DNA of 64,000 nt from an uncultured Polaribacter sp. (lineage in GTDB: Bacteria; Bacteroidota; Bacteroidia; Flavobacteriales; Flavobacteriaceae). Below the pieces are notes generated by a model. That model ran no database searches. It saw nothing but the letters and a program-made list of their open reading frames with translations, and had not been told where the DNA came from. The translations under genes and the position numbers were made by a program. The DNA is taken from assembly GCF_947501385.1 (NCBI RefSeq), contig NZ_CANMVP010000001.1:1-64000 (forward strand), given 5' to 3'. Positions 15,195-24,960 of the stretch are shown piece by piece; positions within the stretch are counted from its first letter, which is position 1; each line of letters begins with the position of its first letter.

Positions 15195-17692
15195 GACCGA
15201 TAGCAAAAAGAAGTGCATTCGCAAAAAAGCTTCCAATTTGGGCGGTGGAACACAATTGTATCATTAGCAAGGATGCGGATATCACCATCGCGTTTAAAGT
15301 AACCTTACCTGAACTGTTTACAGTGACTGCAAAGGAATACGAAGCCCTTCATTCCGCATGGTATAAAGCCATCAAGGTACTCCCTGATTATACCATTGTA
15401 CATAAGCAAGATTGGTTTTTAAAAGAAACCTACCAGCCCGAAATCCAAAAAGACCATTTGAGTTTTCTCTCTCGCAGTTTTGAAAAGCATTTTAATGAAC
15501 GCCCTTTTTTATCACATCACTGTTATGTGTATGTCACCAAAACTACCAAGGAGCGGATGCGCCTTCAAAGTAATTTTTCTGCGCTGACACGCAAACATTT
15601 GGTTCCGAAAGAAATTAGGGACAAAGAAATCCTGCTCAAGTTTATGGAATCGGTGGATCAATTTGAACGAATTATCAATGATTCGGGCTATGTTGATTTA
15701 CAACGTTTAACTGATACCGACATTCTCGGTTCCGCTGCTAAAAAAGGACTGTTAGAAGAATATTTATCGCTGTCTAGAAATGATAATTTTACATTACAAG
15801 ATATTCATTTAGGAGTAGATGAAGTCCAAATAGGCGATAAAATTTTATGCTTGCACACATTGTCCGACACGGAAAATTTACCCAATCAAGTAAGTACCGA
15901 CACTCGTTTTGAACGATTATCTACCGATAAAAGCGATTGCCGATTGTCTTTTGCCTCGCCCGTAGGCTTATTGCTCAGTTGTAATCATATCTACAACCAA
16001 TATATTTTTATAGATAATAGTGATGAGAATTTACGGAAATTTGAAAAATCAGCTCGGAATATGCACTCGCTGGGCAGGTACAGTAGAAGTAACCAAATTA
16101 ATAAAGAATGGATAGAGGATTATTTAAACGAAGCCCATTCTAAAGGACTGACATCCGTACGCTGTCACTGTAATGTATTGGCATGGAGCGATGACCGACA
16201 AGAACTGCGACAGATTAAAAATGATGTCGGAAGTCAGTTAGCACTCATGGAATGCCGTCCGCATCACAATACGGTAGATACCGCCACTTTATATTGGGCG
16301 GGAATTCCAGGCAATGCAGGAGATTTTCCAGCCGAAGAAAGTTTTTATACGTTTATAGACCCCGCACTGTGTTTCTTTACCCAAGAAACCAATTACCACA
16401 ATTCGTTATCTCCTTTCGGAATCAAAATGGTGGATCGGTTGACAGGAAAGCCCATTCATTTAGACATTTCCGATTTACCGATGAAAAAAGGAATTATTAC
16501 CAACCGAAACAAGTTCATTTTGGGACCTTCGGGAAGTGGAAAATCCTTTTTTACCAACCACCTGATTCGACAATATTACGAACAAGGAACGCACGTATTG
16601 CTGGTAGATACAGGTAATAGTTATCAAGGGTTGTGCGAATTAGTTCGTCAAAAAACAGCTGGTGAAGACGGAGTCTATTTTACCTATACAGAAGACCATC
16701 CCATAGCTTTCAATCCTTTTTACACAGACGATGGTGTGTTTGATATTGAAAAAAGAGAAAGTATCAAAACACTCATTATGACCTTGTGGAAACGAGATGA
16801 TGAACCTGCTTCACGTTCGGAAGAAGTGGCGTTGTCCAATGCAGTAAACTTGTTTATCAAAAGTATTCAAAAAGAGGCAACTACCGATATCTCGTTCAAC
16901 GGATTTTATGAGTTTTCAAAAACCGATTATAAAACCATTTTGGAAGAAAAATCGGTACGAGAAAAAGATTTTGATTTGGCAAACTTCCTTAATGTATTAG
17001 AACCTTATTACAAAGGAGGTGAATACGATTATTTGCTAAACTCCACGGAAGAACTAGACCTGTTGAGCAAACGATTTATCGTGTTTGAAATTGATGCCAT
17101 TAAAGACCATAAAATTCTATTTCCAATTGTTACGATTATCATTATGGAGGTATTTATCAATAAAATGCGCCGATTGACAGGGATTCGTAAACTGATTTTG
17201 ATTGAGGAAGCTTGGAAAGCGATTGCTAAAGAAGGCATGGCAGAATACATTAAATATCTATTTAAAACGGTACGAAAGTTTTTTGGAGAAGCCATTGTGG
17301 TTACACAGGAAGTGGATGACATTATTCAATCACCTATTGTTAAGGAATCTATTATCAATAATTCCGATTGTAAGATCCTACTCGACCAACGTAAGTATAT
17401 GAACAAATTTGATGGCATTCAAGAGGTGTTAGGACTTACCGAAAAGGAGAAAGCACAGATTTTATCGATCAATCTCAACAATCACCCCAGTCGCTTATAC
17501 AAAGAGGTTTGGATTGGTTTGGGCGGCACACAATCAGCGGTTTACGCTACTGAGGTAAGTGCAGAAGAATATTTGACCTATACCACCGAAGAAACCGAAA
17601 AAATGAAGGTGCTACAACTTGCTAAAGAGCACCAAGGAAATATTGAATTTGCTATTAAGCAATTGGCAACAAAAAGAAAAGCCCATCCCTAG
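15191..17692 (+). CDS. traG: TraG, VirB4-family conjugation ATPase
   Basis: The 833-aa protein has an N-terminal CagE/TrbE/VirB4-like domain and a C-terminal ATPase domain with Walker A GPSGSGKSFF near residues 444-453 and Walker B-like KLILIEEAWKAI near 670. Later come the motifs VTQEVDD and LLDQRKY. It powers assembly of the mating channel at the inner membrane. It is coupled to traF by a 4-bp overlap. Length and motifs appear complete. The gap behind it to traI is 81 bp. Confidence 0.93.
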   Translation: MRPIAKRSAFAKKLPIWAVEHNCIISKDADITIAFKVTLPELFTVTAKEYEALHSAWYKAIKVLPDYTIVHKQDWFLKETYQPEIQKDHLSFLSRSFEKHFNERPFLSHHCYVYVTKTTKERMRLQSNFSALTRKHLVPKEIRDKEILLKFMESVDQFERIINDSGYVDLQRLTDTDILGSAAKKGLLEEYLSLSRNDNFTLQDIHLGVDEVQIGDKILCLHTLSDTENLPNQVSTDTRFERLSTDKSDCRLSFASPVGLLLSCNHIYNQYIFIDNSDENLRKFEKSARNMHSLGRYSRSNQINKEWIEDYLNEAHSKGLTSVRCHCNVLAWSDDRQELRQIKNDVGSQLALMECRPHHNTVDTATLYWAGIPGNAGDFPAEESFYTFIDPALCFFTQETNYHNSLSPFGIKMVDRLTGKPIHLDISDLPMKKGIITNRNKFILGPSGSGKSFFTNHLIRQYYEQGTHVLLVDTGNSYQGLCELVRQKTAGEDGVYFTYTEDHPIAFNPFYTDDGVFDIEKRESIKTLIMTLWKRDDEPASRSEEVALSNAVNLFIKSIQKEATTDISFNGFYEFSKTDYKTILEEKSVREKDFDLANFLNVLEPYYKGGEYDYLLNSTEELDLLSKRFIVFEIDAIKDHKILFPIVTIIIMEVFINKMRRLTGIRKLILIEEAWKAIAKEGMAEYIKYLFKTVRKFFGEAIVVTQEVDDIIQSPIVKESIINNSDCKILLDQRKYMNKFDGIQEVLGLTEKEKAQILSINLNNHPSRLYKEVWIGLGGTQSAVYATEVSAEEYLTYTTEETEKMKVLQLAKEHQGNIEFAIKQLATKRKAHP

Positions 17693-17773
17693 TGGTATTT
17701 GCTATCGCAAATAGTCCAAAGGAAAGAGAAAATAGGGTGGTAGAAATAGGATATAAATTTTAAAAATATAAAA

Positions 17774-18400
17774 ATGAAAAAAACAATCTATATCGTATTG
17801 TTTATGATCGGTTTTCATAGCAGTACACAAGCGCAATGGGTAGTAAGTGACCCTGGGAATTTGATACAAAGTATTGTCAATACCGCTCAAGAAATCATAC
17901 AAACATCAGCTACGGCGAGTAATATGATTAACAACTTTAAGGAAACGGTAAAGATTTACGAGCAAGGAAAAAAGTATTATGACAAACTTAAAAGTGTCAA
18001 TAATTTAGTAAAGGATGCGAGAAAAGTACAGCAAGCAGTACTGATGATTGGCGAAATATCAGAGGTATATGTACACAGTTTTCAAAAAATGCTTCAAGAT
18101 GAAAGCTATACCCCCCAAGAACTAACTGCCATCGCCTTTGGCTATTCGAAGCTATTAGAAGAAAGTGGTGGTTTGGTCATAGAGCTGAAAGAAATTGTGA
18201 ACCCATCCACCTTGTCCATGAATGATAAAGAACGGATGGATGTGATAGACCGTTTGTATAAAGAAATCAAAGACTATCGTAATCTATTGAATTACTACAC
18301 ACAAAAAAATATCGGAATTAGCTATTTACGAGCTAAAAAGAAAGGCGATACCCAGCGTGTATTGGCTTTATATGGAACCCTAAACGAACGTAACTGGTAA
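17774..18400 (+). CDS. traI: Conjugative transposon protein TraI (DUF4141)
   Basis: The 208-aa protein has a signal peptide (ending STQAQ) followed by WVVSDPGNLIQSIVNTAQEI and long helical stretches rich in Lys and Glu, with a C-terminal LNYYTQKNIGISYL block. This is the DUF4141 family, which resembles VirB5-like exported proteins of type IV secretion systems. It lies 10 bp before traJ. TraH, which sits between traG and traI in some elements, is absent. Confidence 0.88.
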   Translation: MKKTIYIVLFMIGFHSSTQAQWVVSDPGNLIQSIVNTAQEIIQTSATASNMINNFKETVKIYEQGKKYYDKLKSVNNLVKDARKVQQAVLMIGEISEVYVHSFQKMLQDESYTPQELTAIAFGYSKLLEESGGLVIELKEIVNPSTLSMNDKERMDVIDRLYKEIKDYRNLLNYYTQKNIGISYLRAKKKGDTQRVLALYGTLNERNW

Positions 18401-18410
18401 TTCAAAGCAC

Positions 18411-19415
18411 ATGTTTTTAGGTATAGAATTTGACAATTTGCATCAGGTATTACGGAGTTTATATACCGAAATGATGCCTTTATGCAGTACGATGATAGGC
18501 ATCGCCAAAGCCTTGGCTGGTTTGGGTGCATTGTTTTATGTATCCTCAAGAGTATGGCAAGCTTTGGCTAGAGCTGAACCTATTGATGTGTACCCGATGT
18601 TACGTCCGTTTGCAATTGGTTTGTGTATCCTGTTTTTTCCGTCCATTGTACTAGGAACTATTAACAGTATATTGAGTCCTGTAGTATCAGGAACGGCAAG
18701 CATTCTAGAGACACAAACCTTTGATATGCAAGCATACCAAATCCAAAAAGATCAGTTAGAGCGAGCAGCATTGCTTCGAAATCCTGAAACCGCTTATTTA
18801 GTTAGTAACGAGGAATTTGATAAAAAACTAGAAGAACTAGGTTGGTTACCTTCAGATTTAGCCACCATGTCTGGAATGTATATTGAGAAAGGAATGTACG
18901 AAATGAAAAAGAGCATTCAGGATGCTTTTAGATCGTTGTTAGAACTTATTTTTCACGCTTCCTCTTTAATCATAGATACCATTCGCACTTTCTTTCTGGT
19001 GGTCTTATCCATTTTAGGACCGATAGCTTTTGCGATTTCCGTGTGGGATGGATTTCAATCCACATTGATACAATGGCTTAATCGCTATATCAGTGTGTAT
19101 TTATGGTTACCCATTTCTAATCTATTCGGAGCGATGCTAGGTAAAATTCAAGTATTGATGTTAACTAAGGATATCGAAGCCTTGTCAGATCCCGATTATA
19201 TTCCTGATGATTCCAATACGGTCTATACCGTATTTATGTTGATTGGAATTATTGGCTACTTCACCATTCCCACGGTATCCAATTGGATTATACAAGCTGG
19301 AGGTATGGGCAATTATCATAGAAATATCAATCAATCTTCCAAAAAAGCAGGCAATATGGTAGGTGCTGGAGCAGGTGCAGCTACGGGGAATATTAGAGGA
19401 AGATTAAAACCATAA
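18411..19415 (+). CDS. traJ: Conjugative transposon protein TraJ, VirB6-like
   Basis: The 334-aa polytopic membrane protein has about six hydrophobic segments, including CSTMIGIAKALAGLGALFYV and TFFLVVLSILGPIAFAISVW. It carries the WGLN-like block IQWLNRYISVYLWLPISNLFG and a Gly/Ala-rich C-terminus (GNMVGAGAGAATGN). This fits TraJ of Bacteroidetes elements, counterpart of VirB6/TrbL. It sits between traI and traK with gaps of 10 and 4 bp. It forms the inner-membrane part of the channel. Confidence 0.92.
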   Translation: MFLGIEFDNLHQVLRSLYTEMMPLCSTMIGIAKALAGLGALFYVSSRVWQALARAEPIDVYPMLRPFAIGLCILFFPSIVLGTINSILSPVVSGTASILETQTFDMQAYQIQKDQLERAALLRNPETAYLVSNEEFDKKLEELGWLPSDLATMSGMYIEKGMYEMKKSIQDAFRSLLELIFHASSLIIDTIRTFFLVVLSILGPIAFAISVWDGFQSTLIQWLNRYISVYLWLPISNLFGAMLGKIQVLMLTKDIEALSDPDYIPDDSNTVYTVFMLIGIIGYFTIPTVSNWIIQAGGMGNYHRNINQSSKKAGNMVGAGAGAATGNIRGRLKP

Positions 19416-19419
19416 AATA

Positions 19420-20055
19420 ATGAAGAAAAATATTGAATTTAAGACGCTAACTACGGTAGAAAGTAGCTTTAAACAAATTCGTTTGTTGAGCATGCTGTTT
19501 GTGGTATTGTGTGCAGGAATTGTAGGATATGTAGTATTCAGCTCTTACCAATTTGCCGAAGCACAACGCCAAAAGATCTACGTACTGGACAAAGGAAAAT
19601 CGTTAATGCTGGCGTTGTCACAAGATGCCTCATTAAACCGTCCAGTAGAAGCCCGAGAACATATTCGTCGATTTCATGAGTTGTTTTTTACCCTTGCCCC
19701 AGATAATAAAGCCATCGAATCAAATATTAAAAGAGCCTTGTTTATGGCAGACAGAAGTGCCTTTGACTATTACAAAGATCTTTCGGAAAAAGGCTACTAT
19801 AACCGTATGATTTCGGGCAACATTCACCAACGGATTGTTATAGATAGTATTCAAACAAATTTTGATACCTATCCGTATGCTATGGTGTTATATGCCAAAC
19901 AATGGATTATCAGAGCCAGTAATAAAACCCAACGGAGTTTGGTGACCTCTTGCCAATTAATCAATTCGGTACGTTCAGACAACAATCCACAAGGCTTTAC
20001 TATTGAAAATTTTCGAGTGTTAGTCAATAAAAATTTGCAAACCATAAAGCGATGA
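19420..20055 (+). CDS. traK: Conjugative transposon protein TraK, VirB8-like
   Basis: The 211-aa protein begins IEFKTLTTVESSFKQIRLLSM, followed by a single membrane helix (about 24-45) and a periplasmic domain with REHIRRFHELFFTLAPDNKAIE and SDNNPQGFTIENFRV. This is the TraK family, which corresponds to VirB8, a scaffold of the mating channel. It starts 4 bp behind traJ. All conserved blocks appear intact. Confidence 0.92.
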   Translation: MKKNIEFKTLTTVESSFKQIRLLSMLFVVLCAGIVGYVVFSSYQFAEAQRQKIYVLDKGKSLMLALSQDASLNRPVEAREHIRRFHELFFTLAPDNKAIESNIKRALFMADRSAFDYYKDLSEKGYYNRMISGNIHQRIVIDSIQTNFDTYPYAMVLYAKQWIIRASNKTQRSLVTSCQLINSVRSDNNPQGFTIENFRVLVNKNLQTIKR

Positions 20056-20083
20056 CCCTTACCAAGGGAAGGAAATTAAAAAA

Positions 20084-20233
20084 ATGAGTAGCAAACAAAA
20101 AATAACTGATTGGTTACAAAAACAATGTAAAACCCTACCGCCCAGACAGCGTAAAGTGTTGTTATGGCTACTCTTTATAGGTTATGTAGCACTAACTCTT
20201 TGGGTCGTTGGAATGGTATTTTTTGAAACCTAA
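20084..20233 (+). CDS. traL: Conjugative transposon protein TraL (small membrane protein)
   Basis: An ATG at 20084 opens a 49-aa frame with a basic N-terminus (SSKQKITDWLQKQCK, PPRQRKVLLW) and one membrane helix (LLFIGYVALTLWVVGMVFF). Its place between traK and traM fits the short TraL protein of these elements. An AAGGGAAGG stretch about 12 bp upstream could serve as a ribosome-binding region. The family assignment is by position and membrane layout. Confidence 0.7.
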   Translation: MSSKQKITDWLQKQCKTLPPRQRKVLLWLLFIGYVALTLWVVGMVFFET

Positions 20234-20266
20234 AAAAAGCATTAATAATTATAAAATTTTAAACAG

Positions 20267-21493
20267 ATGAAAAATAATCAAAAAGAAAATCGAGAGAAAC
20301 GTCCTATAAAACTCCAGGAGAAGCATAAGAAATTGTTTGTATATACAGCACTTTCGCTGCTATTTATAGGCGTGATGTATGTATTATTTGCTCCTGATAC
20401 TCATAAAAAAACAGGACATACCACAAATAAAGGGATGAATGTATCTATTCCACAGGCAACTGGTGCAGGGCTATTAGACGATAAACAATCGGCATACGAA
20501 CAGCAACAATTAGTAGAGGAGCAAGAACGAAAACGACAAGCGATGGCTAGTCTATCCGATTTATTTCAAAATGATACGATACAGAAACCCATGTCAAAAA
20601 CCAATCGACATACACCGTCATCGGCTAGGAATCACATTGGAGCTTCTGTTTCGGCGTATCAAAATATACATAAAACTTTGGATAACTTTTACACCAACGA
20701 AACGTCACAAACCAAAGCTTTACAAGAAGAAATTGAGGCATTGAAAAAACAAGTAGCTTCTAAAAATGATGTGGTGAATCAAGAAGAACGTCAGTTGGCA
20801 TTGTTGGAAAAGTCGTATCAAATGGCTTCAAAATATTTACCCGCAACTACACAAGAAACTACAGTAAAAGGAACACCTGTACAAAACGGACAACACCGAA
20901 AGATACAGATTAAATCAGTACAACAGCATCAAGAATTGGTGGTATCAAGTTTACAAAATGGTCGTTGGAATAATGGGCAATCTTTTAACACTGTAGTAGG
21001 GTTGGTACAAGAAACCCAACGCAACACCATAAAAGCCTGTGTACATCAAACCATGGAAATTGTACAAGGTGAAAGCGTCCCTATTCGATTGTTAGAACCG
21101 ATACAAGTCGCCAATGTGGTTGTACCAGCTCAAACCATTTTTACGGCAAGCCCTAAACTACAAGGGAATCGTTTGCTATTAACCATTACATCAATACAAT
21201 ACAGAGGGTTATTAGTGCCTGTACAATTGGAAGTATATGATTTAGACGGACAAAAAGGAGTTTTAGTTCCTGGTACTTTGGAACAAAATGCAGTGAAAGA
21301 AGTATTGTTAAGTTTAGGTACTGCCTCAGGCACTGCCTTTTCGCTTAATAATTCTGCTTCTGAGCAATTACTGACTGATATGGGAAAAGGAGTATTACAA
21401 GGAACATCCAACTACCTAAAAAAGAAAATTCAACATATAAAAATCAAAGTAAAAGCAGGACATAGTGTATTACTGCTTTCAGAAATTCAATAA
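20267..21493 (+). CDS. traM: Conjugative transposon protein TraM, VirB10-like
   Basis: The 408-aa protein has a cytoplasmic basic start, one membrane helix (about 25-43), a Gln/Glu-rich coiled-coil middle (EEIEALKKQVASK) and a C-terminal beta domain (IPLIRLLEPIQV-like region, VVPAQTIFTASPKLQGNRL, GLLVPVQLEVYDLDGQKG). This layout matches TraM, the counterpart of VirB10, which spans the periplasm. It begins 33 bp after traL. Length is typical. Confidence 0.9.
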   Translation: MKNNQKENREKRPIKLQEKHKKLFVYTALSLLFIGVMYVLFAPDTHKKTGHTTNKGMNVSIPQATGAGLLDDKQSAYEQQQLVEEQERKRQAMASLSDLFQNDTIQKPMSKTNRHTPSSARNHIGASVSAYQNIHKTLDNFYTNETSQTKALQEEIEALKKQVASKNDVVNQEERQLALLEKSYQMASKYLPATTQETTVKGTPVQNGQHRKIQIKSVQQHQELVVSSLQNGRWNNGQSFNTVVGLVQETQRNTIKACVHQTMEIVQGESVPIRLLEPIQVANVVVPAQTIFTASPKLQGNRLLLTITSIQYRGLLVPVQLEVYDLDGQKGVLVPGTLEQNAVKEVLLSLGTASGTAFSLNNSASEQLLTDMGKGVLQGTSNYLKKKIQHIKIKVKAGHSVLLLSEIQ

Positions 21494-21511
21494 CTTTTTA
21501 AACCAGAAAAA

Positions 21512-22432
21512 ATGAAAAATAATTTAAAAGCACTTATGATTTTAATCATGATAGGTCAAAGTGCAATCGCACAAGAAAAACCATCTAGTGATTTATTTAG
21601 AGGATGGAGTCAACCCTTTTCGTATCAACAAATGATTGTTCCGTTCGGATTGGAAATCAGTTTCCACAAAACAACACATTTGCTGTTTGCTTCTCCTATC
21701 CGTTATGTGGATTTAGGCAGTAACAATTTGATTGCAGGAAAAGCGAAACAAGCTGAAAATGTATTGCGTATAAAAGCCAAAAAAGAACATTTTACTGCTG
21801 AAACCAACCTCACAGTGATTTGTGAAGACGGCAGTTTTTACACATTCAACGTCAAATATGCAGATGAGCCTGAAAAACTGAATATTGATATGAACGAGGC
21901 AATTATGAAAGATGCTCGTAAACACCCCAATAAACAAACCGTATTATTTAGAGAATTAGCAGGAGAATCTCCTCGTTTGGTGGATTTGATAATGGAATCC
22001 ATATATCGGAATAACCGTACTCGCATTCATCATATCGGTTCTAAAAAAGCAAGCATTCAGTTTCGTTTAAAGGGACTGTATGTAGAAAAAGGTTTATTGT
22101 ATTTCCATACAGCATTAAAAAATCGTTCCAGCGTCCCTTTTGAAGTAGATTTTATCATCTTTAAAATTGTGGATAAAAAGCTATTGAAAAAAACAGCTAT
22201 GCAAGAAAAACAGCTACAACCTGTCCGTGTATATCATTCCCTTGGGCAAATACAGGGTAAAAGTAAAGAACACTCGGTGTTCTGTTTAGGTAAGATCACC
22301 TTACCTAATGACAAATTATTAGTGGTCGATGTGTTTGAAAAAAATGGTGGCAGACACCAAACATTTCAATTAGAGAATAAAGATTTGATACAAGTAGAAA
22401 CCATTGAAAAACTACAGTTGCGATGGAACTAA
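21512..22432 (+). CDS. traN: Conjugative transposon protein TraN (DUF4138), VirB9-like
   Basis: The 306-aa protein has a signal peptide (ending SAIAQ) and the DUF4138 pattern: FGLEISFHKTTHLLFASPIRYVDLGS, then LRIKAKKEHFTAETNLTVICEDGSFYTF, a conserved GLYVEKGLLYFHTALKNRS and FKIVDKKLLKKTAMQE. It corresponds to VirB9, part of the outer core complex. Its end overlaps traO by 10 bp. Confidence 0.9.
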   Translation: MKNNLKALMILIMIGQSAIAQEKPSSDLFRGWSQPFSYQQMIVPFGLEISFHKTTHLLFASPIRYVDLGSNNLIAGKAKQAENVLRIKAKKEHFTAETNLTVICEDGSFYTFNVKYADEPEKLNIDMNEAIMKDARKHPNKQTVLFRELAGESPRLVDLIMESIYRNNRTRIHHIGSKKASIQFRLKGLYVEKGLLYFHTALKNRSSVPFEVDFIIFKIVDKKLLKKTAMQEKQLQPVRVYHSLGQIQGKSKEHSVFCLGKITLPNDKLLVVDVFEKNGGRHQTFQLENKDLIQVETIEKLQLRWN

Positions 22433-22992
22433 GAATAATAATTATGATAGGGCTTTTACTTTTGATAAGCCCTATACAAGCACAACGTCTATTGGGAGAC
22501 GAAATAGGAATACAAGTATCAGGAGCTATTCCGATGAAATCAATTAGTACGATGGATAAAGATTTCGGTTTTCAATTAGCCATAGTATCAAATACGGCAT
22601 CAGGTAATTATTGGAAGTTTGGAATGGAATACCAGCATAAAACTTTTGATTATAAAAAAGGGCAATTGCCCTATGAGTACTATAACGGAAACATCGGATA
22701 TTTTTTGCAAGCATTGAGTAACCATCGCAAAAGCGTTTTAGTATATGTAGGTATATCGGGAGTAGCGGGTTATGAGGTCTTCAATAAAAATACCGCATTA
22801 TTACAAGACGGAGCAACCCTTAAAAATACTTCGGGATTTGTCTATGGTGGTAATGCAACGCTTTCATTGGAAACGTACTTGTCCAACCGTTGGGTATTGT
22901 TTGGCTTTTCGGAAATAACCTATTTGCCTAAAAGTGGTTTATCCAAATGGCGATCACAGTTTGGTATAGGCACACGCATCTTTATAAATTAA
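22423..22992 (+). CDS. traO: Conjugative transposon protein TraO
   Basis: The 189-aa protein has a signal peptide (ending SPIQAQ) and a predicted outer-membrane beta-barrel rich in Gly and aromatic residues (KFGMEYQHKTFDYKKG, SVLVYVGISGVAGYE, STYLPKSGLSKWRSQFGIG-like end). It matches TraO by sequence style and order. It overlaps traN by 10 bp and precedes traQ by 7 bp. It probably supports the outer-membrane end of the channel. Confidence 0.85.
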   Translation: MELRIIIMIGLLLLISPIQAQRLLGDEIGIQVSGAIPMKSISTMDKDFGFQLAIVSNTASGNYWKFGMEYQHKTFDYKKGQLPYEYYNGNIGYFLQALSNHRKSVLVYVGISGVAGYEVFNKNTALLQDGATLKNTSGFVYGGNATLSLETYLSNRWVLFGFSEITYLPKSGLSKWRSQFGIGTRIFIN

Positions 22993-22999
22993 TTTAAAA

Positions 23000-23428
23000 A
23001 TGAAAAAAATGAAAACCAACTCAATTATTGGGCTTGTATTAATTTTAATAATGGCTATTTCTTGCAAGGATGAAACATTAGAGATTCAACAAGCCTACAC
23101 GTTCAAATTAACGCATTTACCAATCCCTTCAGACGTTCCAGAAAACGGAACGGTGGAAATCCGTTGCACGTTGGAGACAGCGGGGAATTATAAGGAAGCG
23201 ATATATAAAATTCGATTTTTTCAAAATGAGGGAAAAGGGCGATTGTTTTTAGAAAATATGCACCTTTCAGTCCCAAATGATCTGTACGCCATTGAACATC
23301 GAAATTTTAGATTGTATTACAAAGCAGAATCCAAACAAAATCATCAGTTTGATGTCTATGTGGAAGATACTTTCGGGCAAACTGAAAAAGTGAGTTTTGA
23401 GTTTGGAGCACAAGAATCAAAGAATTAA
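23000..23428 (+). CDS. traQ: Conjugative transposon protein TraQ (DUF3872)
   Basis: The 142-aa lipoprotein has a signal with the lipobox IMAISC (Cys near residue 22). The DUF3872 pattern follows: YTFKLTHLPIPSDVPENGTVEIRCTLE, IRFFQNEGKGRLFL and the closing DVYVEDTFGQTEKVSFEF. In related elements the primase gene traP lies between traO and traQ; here it is absent. The gene ends the transfer operon. Confidence 0.88.
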   Translation: MKKMKTNSIIGLVLILIMAISCKDETLEIQQAYTFKLTHLPIPSDVPENGTVEIRCTLETAGNYKEAIYKIRFFQNEGKGRLFLENMHLSVPNDLYAIEHRNFRLYYKAESKQNHQFDVYVEDTFGQTEKVSFEFGAQESKN

Positions 23429-23479
23429 AAAACATCAATAAATGAAATTTTTTAATTTCGCTATATATCAAGCATCACC

Positions 23480-24457
23480 ATGGACAAAAGATTTACAGAT
23501 ATTATTACGCTTATTAAAGTTTCTCGAAACCATGCTGTAAAAGCAGTAAATACAGAACTCATTAGCCTTTATTGGAAGATTGGTTCCCATATTTCACTTA
23601 AAGTAGCACAATCGGAATGGGGGAAGTCAGTCGTATCAGAATTAGCTAGTTATATTCAACAAAAAGAACCACATATTAGAGGTTTTTCTGATAAAAACCT
23701 GTGGCGAATGAAGCAGTTTTATGAAACCTATCAAGATTTCCCAAAACTCTCAACACTGTCGAGAGAAATCAGTTGGTCTCATAATTTGGCAATTTTTTCA
23801 CGATGCAAAACGAATGAAGAACGCGCGTTTTACCTTAAATTATCAAAACAGGAAAATTACAGTTACCGTGAGCTGGATAGGCAAATATCGTCAAGTCTTT
23901 TTGAACGGACCATGATAGGTAACTCAAAACTCTCAACACCGTTGAGAGCAATTAAAGAAAGTATATCCAATACCTTTAGAGACAGTTATGTGTTTGATTT
24001 TTTAAACCTGCACGAATCCCATAACGAAAGTGATTTGCAAAAAGGACTTATAAAGCAGATGAAAAATTTTATTTTAGAATTAGGAAAAGATTTTATTTTT
24101 ATTGGAGAAGAATACAAAGTGCAGGTAGGCAATAACGATTTTTTTATAGACCTCTTATTTTATCATAGAGCTTTACAATGTCTTGCTGTATTTGAGCTAA
24201 AATCAGATAAATTCAAACCACAACATTTAGGACAGCTTAATTTTTATTTAGAAGTTTTGGATAGGGATGTGAAAAGAGCCAACGAAAACCCAAGTATCGG
24301 AATTTTACTTTGTAAAGATAAGGATAGTGAAGTGGTAGAATATGCAATGAGTAGAAGTTTGTCGCCAACAATGGTTTCTGAATACAAAACAAAATTACCC
24401 GATAAAAAAATACTGCAACAAAAATTCCACGAATTGTTTGAGGGTAAAATAGAATAA
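23480..24457 (+). CDS. DUF1016 PD-(D/E)XK nuclease, YhcG-like
   Basis: The 325-aa protein has the DUF1016 N-terminal domain (ELISLYWKIGSHISLKV, GFSDKNLWRMKQFYETYQ, SWSHNLAIFSRC) and a C-terminal PD-(D/E)XK nuclease (DFFIDLLFYHRALQCLAVFELKSDKFKPQHLGQL, near residues 218-252) with the Asp and E-x-K residues present. Family members are linked to DNA break processing and phage defence; the exact role here is unknown. It is cargo behind the transfer operon. A decayed relative lies at 6712. Confidence 0.88.
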   Translation: MDKRFTDIITLIKVSRNHAVKAVNTELISLYWKIGSHISLKVAQSEWGKSVVSELASYIQQKEPHIRGFSDKNLWRMKQFYETYQDFPKLSTLSREISWSHNLAIFSRCKTNEERAFYLKLSKQENYSYRELDRQISSSLFERTMIGNSKLSTPLRAIKESISNTFRDSYVFDFLNLHESHNESDLQKGLIKQMKNFILELGKDFIFIGEEYKVQVGNNDFFIDLLFYHRALQCLAVFELKSDKFKPQHLGQLNFYLEVLDRDVKRANENPSIGILLCKDKDSEVVEYAMSRSLSPTMVSEYKTKLPDKKILQQKFHELFEGKIE

Positions 24458-24705
24458 TATTCAGTCCAAGCGGAGTTCTTTTGCTTCTTTTCTTGTCTCC
24501 GCAAAACCCAAAGAAAAGAAGTCAAGGAGGTGCGTAAAAACACTTCCTTTTTAAGAATTCAATTTGCTATTTATTTTCATAGTCGTTACCATCATCGTAA
24601 TCGTCCACATCGCCTATACAAACGTCTTCTTCTCTATCTACACAAACAAAATAGCCCTTTCTTATGAGGTGTAAATAAAAATAGAAAATTTGAACCAAAA
24701 AAGAT

Positions 24706-24735
24706 AAAACGCCTTCAATTTTTGAAGACGTTTTT
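24706..24735. terminator. Rho-independent terminator hairpin
   Basis: AAAACGCCTTCAA pairs with TTGAAGACGTTTT around a short T-rich loop, with a single stem mismatch, and runs into a T-rich tail on the plus strand and an AT-rich tail on the minus strand. It lies just downstream of the minus-strand pseudogene at 24739 and could serve transcription from either side. The flanking 24458-24705 holds no gene I can support, although a minus-strand frame with an Asp-rich end (DVDDYDDGNDYENK) is present there. Confidence 0.6.
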
Positions 24736-24738
24736 ATG

Positions 24739-24936
24739 TTATATATTGAATACATACTCGTAATTATATAAATTTCGTAGTGCCTCTTCTTCCAACAAAA
24801 CATCATAATTAATGTACTATTTTTTGGCATAGGTTTTCAAATCATTTCCAAATGTATTTTCAATATCTTTTTTAGAAACTGAAAGCAAACGGTTTTGTGT
24901 TTCTGCATCAAGATTGTTATAATTTAAATAGATCAT
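24739..24936 (-). pseudogene. Small mobile-element gene interrupted by a TAG codon
   Basis: Starting at the ATG at 24936, the frame reads MIYLNYNNLDAETQNRLLSV and DIENTFGNDLKTYAKK, then a TAG (24817-24819). It continues in the same frame with YINYDVLLEEEALRNLYNY and EYVFNI before a natural stop at 24739. I recognise this as a small protein common in Bacteroidetes mobile elements, of unknown function, in which the two parts are continuous. A single base change would have made the stop. It precedes the terminator at 24706. Confidence 0.6.
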
Positions 24937-24960
24937 ATTTGTCGTTTTTGATAAATTCTA

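Noticed and set aside
24567..24830. 87-codon minus-strand frame with an Asp-rich end
   Set aside because: Its first half runs through the terminator and the antisense-shifted end of the small pseudogene; only the last 30 codons look protein-like and they lack a start codon.
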